This document shows, one piece after another, positions 17,663 through 25,500 of a stretch of 64,000 nucleotides of DNA; position 1 is the first letter of the stretch, and the number at the start of each line of letters is the position of its first letter. The translations under genes and the position numbers were made by a program. Origin of the DNA: Thalassococcus profundi (lineage in GTDB: Bacteria > Pseudomonadota > Alphaproteobacteria > Rhodobacterales > Rhodobacteraceae). The stretch spans positions 62,001 through 126,000 of the forward strand of contig NZ_QPMK01000004.1 of the NCBI RefSeq assembly GCF_003344785.1. Reading direction: 5' to 3'. Below the pieces are notes generated by a model. That model had not been told where the DNA came from. It ran no database searches and was given only the letters and a program-made list of their open reading frames with translations.

Positions 17663-17801
17663 CAAGCTCCACCGGTTGCCGGACCTCGGTCTGCGGCGGC
17701 GAGAAATCGGCCCCGAAGAAGGGGCCGACATAGGCATAGGCCACAAGGCCGACGGCCCCCAGAAGCACGAGATAGAATAGCCATTTGAAAATTCGGCCCA
17801 T
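17652..17801 (-). CDS. Small single-span membrane protein (49 aa)
   Basis: The translation starts MGRIFKWLFYLVLLGAVGLV, continues through a hydrophobic span to about residue 29, and ends with an acidic soluble tail (PPQTEVRQPVELDAD). The N-in positive residues and one membrane helix predict a C-terminus in the periplasm. The stop lies 10 bp inside the next gene, indicating coupling to the periplasmic protein at 16100-17662. Function is unknown. Support comes from the coherent membrane-helix composition and tight operon geometry. Confidence 0.7.
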   Translation of the reverse strand: MGRIFKWLFYLVLLGAVGLVAYAYVGPFFGADFSPPQTEVRQPVELDAD

Positions 17802-17902
17802 GGTCGTTTCTGCCTTCTGCCCACTGCGTTGCCGCGCGTTTTTTCCAACTTATACCTAGCCTTTTCACCAAGATCACGTCATTCACGCAGCTGAATCGAA
17901 AA

Positions 17903-18481
17903 ATGGCGGCAGATGGCCGAAGTGCAAGGGAAATGCAGGCGCAGCTGAAGAAAACAGTCGTGCTCGTGGGTATGATGGGCGCCGGAAAGACCGCCGTGGG
18001 CAAAGCCCTGGCACAGGTGCTGTCGGTGCCGTTCCGCGATTCGGACAGCGCCATCGAAGAGGCGGCGAACATGAGCATCGCCGAGATCTTCGCCCGCGAC
18101 GGCGAGCCGTTCTTCCGCCGCAAGGAAAGCCAGGTCATCGAACGTCTGCTGGAGGCACCGCCCTCGGTCCTGTCCACCGGCGGCGGCGCCTACATGAGTG
18201 CCGATAACAGGAAACTCATTACCGGCAAGGGGATAGCGGTCTGGCTTGATGTGGAGCTTCCGCTTTTGTGGTCGCGGGTCAGGCACAAGGACACGCGCCC
18301 GCTGCTGCGCACGCCTGACCCGCATGCCACGTTGAGAGAGCTCTACGCGGCCCGCGTGCCGGTCTATGCGCGCGCCGATGTCACAGTGAAGGCACGTCCG
18401 CATTTCAGCGTGGAGGATATGGCGGTCAAGGTGCGCAATGCGCTGCTCGAACGACCGGACGTGTTGGAGAAAATCGAATGA
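17903..18481 (+). CDS. aroK: Shikimate kinase
   Basis: A 192-aa cytoplasmic enzyme that phosphorylates shikimate with ATP in the chorismate pathway. Walker A is GMMGAGKT (residues 23-30). FRDSD matches the shikimate-binding Asp segment, and STGGGA is the conserved glycine-rich loop. RPLL carries the lid arginine. An in-frame ATG at residue 11 (17933) with AAGGGA just upstream is an alternative start. It overlaps aroB by ATGA (18478-18481), the common alphaproteobacterial aroK-aroB arrangement. Confidence 0.93.
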   Translation: MAADGRSAREMQAQLKKTVVLVGMMGAGKTAVGKALAQVLSVPFRDSDSAIEEAANMSIAEIFARDGEPFFRRKESQVIERLLEAPPSVLSTGGGAYMSADNRKLITGKGIAVWLDVELPLLWSRVRHKDTRPLLRTPDPHATLRELYAARVPVYARADVTVKARPHFSVEDMAVKVRNALLERPDVLEKIE

Positions 18482-19590
18482 TCGAAACGGTTAACGTGCC
18501 ATTGTTGAACCGATCTTACAACGTACGGATCGGTTACGGTCTGCTGGCGCAGGCGGGGGCGGAGATCGCGCCGTTGCTGCACCGTCGCCGGGTGGCCGTG
18601 GTGACCGACGAAACCGTCGCGGATCTGCACCTTGATGCGCTCGAACAGGGCCTTGCCGCCGAGGGCATCGAGATGGTGGCGCTGGCGCTGCCGCCGGGCG
18701 AGGCGACCAAGGGCTGGGCGCAGTTCAGCCGCACGGTGGAATGGCTTTTGGAACAACGGATTGAACGGCGCGACGTGGTCGTGGCCCTGGGGGGCGGCGT
18801 GATCGGCGACCTCGTGGGCTTTGCCGCGGCGGTCCTGCGGCGTGGCGTGAGATTCGTGCAGATTCCCAGCAGCTTGCTGGCCCAGGTTGACAGCTCCGTC
18901 GGGGGCAAGACCGGCATCAACGCGCCGCAGGGCAAGAACCTGATCGGCGCCTTCCACCAGCCCGCGCTGGTGCTGGCGGACACCGGCCTGCTGGACACGC
19001 TGGCGCCGCGCGATTTCCTGGCCGGATACGGCGAGGTGGTGAAATACGGGCTGCTTGGCGACAGTGAATTTTTTCAATGGCTTGAGGATAATGCTTCATC
19101 CATGGCTGCAGGCGACCGCGCCGCGCGCATTCACGCGGTGAAGCGCTCGGTCGAGATGAAGGCCGAGATTGTCGCCCGCGACGAGACCGAACAGGGCGAC
19201 CGCGCGCTTCTGAACTTGGGGCACACGTTTTGCCATGCATTGGAGAAAGTTACGGGGTATTCCTCGCGTTTGCTGCACGGTGAGGGCGTGACCATCGGTT
19301 GTGCAATGGCCTTCGACTTGTCGGCGCGACTGGGGCTTTGCGCGCAGGAGGACCCCAGCCGGGTGCGGGCGCATCTAAAACAGATGAACCTCAAGACCGA
19401 TCTCTCTGATATCGAAGGGGATTTGCCAAATGCTGATGTTCTGCTTGACCACATGGCTCAGGACAAGAAAGTGATCGACGGGCAATTGCGGTTCATCCTG
19501 GCGCGGGGGATCGGGCAGGCCTTCGTCACCTCGGACGTGCCCCGCGACGCGGTTCGCGATCTGCTGACCGACGCGCTGGCGGCGCGTTGA
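18478..19590 (+). CDS. aroB: 3-dehydroquinate synthase
   Basis: A 370-aa NAD- and metal-dependent enzyme converting DAHP to 3-dehydroquinate, step two of the shikimate pathway. The nucleotide-binding glycine motif GGGVIGDLVGFAAA, the substrate-site segment KTGINAPQGKNLIGAFHQP, the metal/active-site region GYGEVVKYG, and LNLGHTFCHALE with its zinc-ligand histidine are all present. The length is normal. It is translationally coupled to aroK. No terminator was recognised in the 117 bp before the P450 gene. Confidence 0.95.
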   Translation: MIETVNVPLLNRSYNVRIGYGLLAQAGAEIAPLLHRRRVAVVTDETVADLHLDALEQGLAAEGIEMVALALPPGEATKGWAQFSRTVEWLLEQRIERRDVVVALGGGVIGDLVGFAAAVLRRGVRFVQIPSSLLAQVDSSVGGKTGINAPQGKNLIGAFHQPALVLADTGLLDTLAPRDFLAGYGEVVKYGLLGDSEFFQWLEDNASSMAAGDRAARIHAVKRSVEMKAEIVARDETEQGDRALLNLGHTFCHALEKVTGYSSRLLHGEGVTIGCAMAFDLSARLGLCAQEDPSRVRAHLKQMNLKTDLSDIEGDLPNADVLLDHMAQDKKVIDGQLRFILARGIGQAFVTSDVPRDAVRDLLTDALAAR

Positions 19591-19707
19591 TGAGAGTACG
19601 GGACCGGCAAGGCCTGCCGACCGAAACTGCCGCTGCGGCGACCCCGTGTGTTTCGCCGGCCTTCGCGCTATGACCGGGTCGCGAATGCATAAGAGAGAGG
19701 AGACCCC

Positions 19708-20883
19708 ATGCCGCTGGCCCCGGTGAACGACCACGTGACGATGGATCAGCTCACGCGCGATCCCTATCCGATCTACCGCCGGATGCGGGCCGAGACGCCG
19801 GTGGTGCGCGTGTCCTCGGTCAAAAGGACTTTCCTGACCAAGGCGGCCTTCACCAAGTACGTGAAGGACACGCCGGAGATCTTCAGTTCCAACGATCCCA
19901 ACACCCCCATGAAACCGGCCTTCCGCGCGCACACGCTGATGCGCAAGGACGGCGCCGAGCATCGGCGGGAACGCATGGCGATGCAGATGGCCTATACGCC
20001 CAAGGTCATCAAGCAGGACTGGGCCGATCTCTACCGCGGCATCGTGGACGACTACCTCGACCGCCTGCCGAGGGGCGAGACGGTGGACATGTTCACCGAG
20101 ATCTGCGGCCCGGTGTCGGCGGCGATCCTGACGCATATCCTCGGGCTCGAGGGCGCGACCACCGAACAGATGCAGCGCTGGTCGCAGAACTTGATCGACG
20201 GGGCGGGCAATTTCGGCTGGAAGCCCGAGCCCTTCGCCGTCTCCGACAAGGCCAATGACGAGATGGACGCGCATTTCGCCAGCCTCGAGGACCGGCACCT
20301 TGCCGAGCCCAACAATTCGGCCTTTTCCATCATGCTGAATGCCAAGGATCCGATCCCGAAAAGCCAGATCTACGCCAACCTCAAGATCGCCATCGGCGGC
20401 GGCATCAACGAGCCGCGCGACGCAATGGCGACGATTCTTTTCGGGCTGCTGACCAATCCCGAACAACTCGAAGAGGTGAAGCGGCAGGAGGCCTGGGGGG
20501 CCGCGTTCGAAGAGGGCATACGCTGGGTGGCACCGATCCAGGCGTCAAGCCGGCTGGTGCTGGAGGACGTGCAGATCGGCGGTTTCGACATCCCGAGGGG
20601 CGACACGGTGATGACGATCCAGGCGTCGTCGAACCGCGACGAGGACCTGTTCGAGAACGGCGAGGACTACGTGGTCTTTCGCGACAAGAACGTGCACCAG
20701 GCGTTCGGCAGTGGCCCGCACCATTGCGCCGGCGCCCATATCGCCCGGCGCACGGTGGGCGAGATCATGATCCCGGCGCTGTTCGAGCGCTTCCCGAACA
20801 TGTCGCTGCCCGATCCCGATGCCGTGAAATGGCGCGGCTTCGGGTTTCGCGGGCCGATCAACATGCCTATTACGCTGAACTGA
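19708..20883 (+). CDS. Cytochrome P450 (class I, bacterial) with atypical I-helix
   Basis: A 391-aa soluble monooxygenase. The heme-binding loop is FGSGPHHCAGAHIAR with axial ligand Cys340. The K-helix ExxR is E269-G-I-R272. The I-helix at about 226-238 reads AIGGGINEPRD; the usual oxygen-activating acid-Thr pair is replaced by Asn234-Glu235-Pro236, so the conserved Thr appears to be Pro. The electron partners follow immediately (ferredoxin at 20913, reductase at 21240), making a self-contained class I system. AGAGAGGAG lies upstream of the ATG. The substrate is unknown; no catabolic genes adjoin. Confidence 0.92.
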   Translation: MPLAPVNDHVTMDQLTRDPYPIYRRMRAETPVVRVSSVKRTFLTKAAFTKYVKDTPEIFSSNDPNTPMKPAFRAHTLMRKDGAEHRRERMAMQMAYTPKVIKQDWADLYRGIVDDYLDRLPRGETVDMFTEICGPVSAAILTHILGLEGATTEQMQRWSQNLIDGAGNFGWKPEPFAVSDKANDEMDAHFASLEDRHLAEPNNSAFSIMLNAKDPIPKSQIYANLKIAIGGGINEPRDAMATILFGLLTNPEQLEEVKRQEAWGAAFEEGIRWVAPIQASSRLVLEDVQIGGFDIPRGDTVMTIQASSNRDEDLFENGEDYVVFRDKNVHQAFGSGPHHCAGAHIARRTVGEIMIPALFERFPNMSLPDPDAVKWRGFGFRGPINMPITLN

Positions 20884-20912
20884 CAGGGCAGAGACGCCAA
20901 AGGGAGGACCGC

Positions 20913-21236
20913 ATGGTCAAGGTGATTTACGTGGCCAAGGATGGCACGCGGACGGAAGTCAAGGCGCAGGTCGGCGACACGGTCATGCAGACTGCGCTCG
21001 ACAACGACGTGGCGGGGATCGTCGGCGAATGCGGCGGGTCCATGATGTGCGCCACCTGTCACTGCTATGTGGACGACGCCTGGACCGACGCGGCCGGTCC
21101 GCGCAAGGACGGCGAGGACGACATGCTGGACTGCGCCGCCGACGAGGTGAAGGAGACCTCGCGCCTGTCCTGCCAGATCCAGCTGACGCCGGAGCTGAAC
21201 GGCCTGGTGGTGCATCTGCCCGAAGACCAGGTCTGA
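20913..21236 (+). CDS. [2Fe-2S] ferredoxin, adrenodoxin/putidaredoxin type
   Basis: A 107-aa electron carrier. The cluster ligands follow the adrenodoxin spacing: C40, C46, C49 (ECGGSMMCATC) and C87 (RLSC). Two extra cysteines, C51 and C74, are present. GGGAGGA precedes the ATG. Its position between the P450 and the reductase indicates that it shuttles electrons from reductase to P450. It lies 29 bp after the P450 stop and 3 bp before the reductase start. Confidence 0.93.
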   Translation: MVKVIYVAKDGTRTEVKAQVGDTVMQTALDNDVAGIVGECGGSMMCATCHCYVDDAWTDAAGPRKDGEDDMLDCAADEVKETSRLSCQIQLTPELNGLVVHLPEDQV

Positions 21237-21239
21237 GCC

Positions 21240-22409
21240 ATGGCGGGCATCGTCATCGTCGGCGCCGGGCAGGGCGGGTTGCAGGCCGCGATCAGCCTGC
21301 GGCAAGAAGGCTATGAAGGCACGATCACGCTGATCGGGGCAGAGGACGGGCTGCCGTATCAGCGCCCGCCGCTGTCCAAGGCCTATCTCAAATCAGGCGA
21401 TGCCGAGGCGCTGCGCCTGCGGCCCGAGACCTTCTTCGAGAAAAGCGACATCACCCTGCGCAGCGGGCTCTGGGTCGACCGGATCGACCGGGCGGGGCGC
21501 ACGGTCCATGCAGGGGCCGAGGTCTTTGCCTACGATCACCTGATCCTCGCCACCGGCACCCGCAACCTTCGCCCGCCCATCGACGGGGTGGAACGGGCGT
21601 TGGATCTGCGCACGCTCGACGATGCGAAGAAGCTGCGCGAGGTCCTCTCCACGCCGCAGCGCTGCGCGGTCATCGGCGGCGGGTTCATCGGGCTGGAGTT
21701 CGCCGCGGTCGCGCGCGGGCTGGGCCACGAGGTCGCGGTGGCCGAGGCGGCGGACCGGCTGATGGCGCGGGTCGTGTCGCCCGAGATGTCGCAGCGGTTC
21801 CTGGACCTGCACCATGGGCTGGGCACGGCGGTGCATCTGGGCGCTGCGGCGCAGGGGGTGACCCGCGACGCCATGCATCTGGCGGACGGCAGCGAGGTGG
21901 CGGCGGACGTGGTGCTTTTGGCCGCCGGCGTGCGCCCCAACACCGAGCTTGCAGCCGAGGCGGGGCTGGCGGTGGACAACGGCGTGGTGGTCGATGCGCA
22001 GCTGCTGACGGGCGATCCGGCGATCTCGGCGCTCGGGGATTGCGCGGTCTTTCCCGACCCTGCGACAGGCCGTGCCGTGCGGCTGGAATCGGTGCAGGCG
22101 GCGACGGATCACGCCCGGCTCATTGCCCGGCGGCTGGTCAAGGGAGACAGCGATGGCTACGGCGCGGTGCCCTGGTTCTGGTCCGACCAGGCCGACTGGA
22201 AACTGCAGATCGCGGGGCTCTCGGCACCCGGGGACGACACCGCCGTGCGCGCCGACGGGGCCGTTTTCCGCTTTGCCGGGGACCGGCTGTCCTCGGTCGA
22301 GACGATCAACAACGCCAAGACCCACATGCAGACGCGCAAGCGGCTGGGGCAGGGACCGGTAAGCCGCGCGGCGCTTAAGGCGGCGGATCTGGATATCGCC
22401 GCGGTCTGA
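21240..22409 (+). CDS. Ferredoxin reductase (putidaredoxin reductase-like)
   Basis: A 389-aa FAD- and NAD(P)H-dependent oxidoreductase. The FAD-binding motif is GAGQGG (8-13), the pyridine-nucleotide motif is VIGGGFIGLEFAA (about 144-156), and SALGDCAVFPD is the second FAD motif. The C-terminal reductase domain with WFWSDQADWKLQIAG matches rubredoxin/putidaredoxin reductases. It completes the P450 electron chain, transferring electrons from NAD(P)H to the ferredoxin at 20913. Confidence 0.93.
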   Translation: MAGIVIVGAGQGGLQAAISLRQEGYEGTITLIGAEDGLPYQRPPLSKAYLKSGDAEALRLRPETFFEKSDITLRSGLWVDRIDRAGRTVHAGAEVFAYDHLILATGTRNLRPPIDGVERALDLRTLDDAKKLREVLSTPQRCAVIGGGFIGLEFAAVARGLGHEVAVAEAADRLMARVVSPEMSQRFLDLHHGLGTAVHLGAAAQGVTRDAMHLADGSEVAADVVLLAAGVRPNTELAAEAGLAVDNGVVVDAQLLTGDPAISALGDCAVFPDPATGRAVRLESVQAATDHARLIARRLVKGDSDGYGAVPWFWSDQADWKLQIAGLSAPGDDTAVRADGAVFRFAGDRLSSVETINNAKTHMQTRKRLGQGPVSRAALKAADLDIAAV

Positions 22410-22589
22410 ACGCGGTCGGAGTTCCCGCAAGGGGGCATGGGCCGCCCGGCAACCAGGTATCGAACGCGTTTCCCGCTCCGGTTGAAAGTCTGGACGCAGA
22501 ACGGGCGGTGTGCTACCGAAGTTCTGTTAACGATCTTTTGTTTCGGATCATTTTTCAGCAATAAACTTTAAGAACGGGACGGTATTGCC

Positions 22590-25500
22590 ATGTTCGACGA
22601 GGATTTCGCCGCGAAAATTTCCTTTGCATCTCAGGAAGCTGCCGACAGGATCACCACCGCCATCGCCGAACGTCCGGAGCTTTTCGCCGAGGTCTTCGGG
22701 ACCCGCGCCGCCCTTGAGTCCGTTCTGGGCAGCTGGGCCGTCTCGGGTGTGCCGACCCATGGCATCGACGTGGTTCCGGCCAGCCGTCTGCCGGGGGCCG
22801 ATGCGGGCTACAGCGCCGATCTCGATGTGATCTACCTCTCGGACGCGATGGTTGCCGGGGCGTCGATGGAGCGGCTGGTGGACGTGCTGATCGAAGAGCT
22901 GGGCCACCGGCTGGACGCGGCCCTGGGCGGTGACGGTCCGGGCGATGAAGGCGAGGCGCTGGCGGTGGCGCTGCGCGGCGAACCGGTGCCGCAGACCGAG
23001 GACGACGGCGGCGTGCTGGTGTTGTCCGGCGGCGGAGACACGGCGATCGAGCAGACCACCAGCGTGTCCGACAGCGGCGGCTTCGAAGGCAGTTCCCAGA
23101 CGCTTCAGCTCGAATCGACCAACGGCAGCGAAATCAGCTATTCCTATACCCATTTCACCATCCCTGACCGGTTCATCATCCGTTACGAGGGGCGCAACAT
23201 CGTCGACACCGGCTTCACCGGCGGATCGCGCAGCGGCACGGTGCAGCTGCCCGCGGGCACGGCCGACACGGTACAGGTGATCGTCGCCACCGACGACGCG
23301 GGCACGGCCTGGAATTATTCCGTGACCGCAGAGCCAATCGAATGCGACGACGTCCGGCCCTGGACGATCACCGCCGATCAGGAGTTCGAACACAACGACG
23401 ACACGGACAAGTGCGAGACGACCGGCGACGTGCGCGTCGGGCGAATCGACGGCGCGACGACCCTGATCACGGCGCGCAGCACCAGCAAGGCGGCCTACGA
23501 CCAGGATGTGCTCGAGGTGAAGGGCGGCCAGGTCTTTTCCGGCATCGGCGGCGTCAGCGAGCGTCTCTTCACCGCGGATTTCAACCTCAACCTCAACAAC
23601 GGCATCGCGTCGCTGTCGAACGTGACCCAAGGTGATTTCAAGCTTGCGGGCATCGACATCGAATTCAAGGGCATGGCGATCCTGAGCGACAAGCTGGCTT
23701 TCGACGCGCGGTTCATCATGCCGGACCCGGCCAGTGGCCTGATCATCGAGACGGTGGATTTCTTCAGCCAGGCGATCCGCATCACCGACAACGGCGCCGC
23801 GCCGGTGCTGGGCTTCCGCATCGCACCTCCGGGATCGCAGGAATTCAAGCTGGGCGGCTTCATCGACGTCAAGGCGTCGAACATGGCGCTCGAGTACCGC
23901 GCCGGTGAGGACGCGTTCCGGTTCCAGGCCAAGCTGGAATTCACCAACACCAACTTTGCCAAGGGCAGCACCGGCATCAGCAAGGTCGAGGCCGACCTGA
24001 GCGGGATGAACTACATCCAGGTGAACACCGATGGCGACGTCGACGTGATCGGCGTGCTCAAGGCCGCCGGGAACGTGCCGCTGTTCGGCGGCTGGTCGAT
24101 CCAGGGGCTGGAGTTCAACATCAACACCACCACCCGCGAAGTCGGCGGCGCCGGCACGCTGGGGACGCCTTTCGGCGTCAAGTTCGGAGAGGGTGCCACC
24201 GCGCGGGCCGAGGTGGAATTCGTCTACGATCCCTTCGAGCTCGACAAGATCGGGCTGATCCTCGACAACCTCAACAAGCCGATCCCGGCGTATCCTGCGT
24301 TCTTCTTCCAGCGCATCGGCGGGTCGGTGGACAACTTCGCGCCCTCGAACAACAAGGATGTTGAGGGCAACTTCACCATCGGCGCCTCGCTCGGGCCGCA
24401 GATCGCCGGCACCTCGCTGGCCAAGGCCACCTTCGACGCCAAGGTGACGTCGAAGTTCTTCCAGGGCCAGATGACCACCGACATCCTGACCGCCAATTTC
24501 ACCATCGACGCCGGGCTCTTCGACGTCGATCTGGGGGTTTTCACCCTGGTCAAGGACGTGTCCACCGCCAAGCTCGACTGGAACAAGGGCGAGCTGTCCT
24601 TTACCGGCACCACCAACGTGCTCGACGGCTTCTTCGTCACCACCGGCAGCTTCAAGGCCAACGCGGATTTCGACTTCTCCATGGCGCGCTCGGGCCAGCT
24701 GTCGCTGCCGAATTTCGTGCCGGTCTACGGGGGCGCCAAGATCGCCAATTCGAACCTCGCGATCAACTACACCAACAACGGCACCTCGTCGGATGACTAT
24801 GCCGCGGGCTGGGGTCAGTACACCGTCAACACGCCCTGGGACAGCTACAACATCACCCTGGGTCTGCGGATCAATTTCGACGGCTCCATTGCCCGGATCG
24901 GCGCCAACAACATCCCGACCACCTCGTCCTGGTTCATCGAGGACGGGCAGGACTTCGTGATCCTCTCGGCGATCTGGGAGAACGCCGACAGCGACGTCGC
25001 GGTGCGGGTGATCAAGCCGGACGGCACGATCATCGAAGAAGCGGATTTCGCCGCCAACCAGATCATGGTGATCGACGAATTCTCGGGCGACAACAGCCGC
25101 AGCGTGATCATCGACGCGCCCGAGGAGGGCACCTGGGACCTCGAGATCGTCGACACCACCGGCCTGGGCAACGTCCAGTACGAGGCCACCGGCGCCGTTG
25201 AAGTGCCGGAATTCGACTTCACCGGCACGCCGCAGGTCAATGCCGACGGCACCGTCACCTTCGCCTTCGATGCCAGCACCACGACGCCCGTGACCAACGT
25301 CAGCTTTTTCTACGACGACGACCTGACCGAGATGGACGGCCTTCTGGCCGGCACGCAGGTGCTGGCGGATGGATCGGGCGAGTTCACCTGGGATGCCAAC
25401 ACCGTCGTGCCGGGGAGCTATTTCCTTTACGCGATGGTGGATGACGGGCAGGGGCCCATCGTCTTTGCCGAAACTGCCACGGCGGTGGATGTCGGCGCCG

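Noticed and set aside
22893-22907. EELGH in the 1673-aa protein considered as a zinc-protease motif
   Set aside because: It lacks the HExxH order, and no third ligand is evident. The motif is noted only as a family resemblance.
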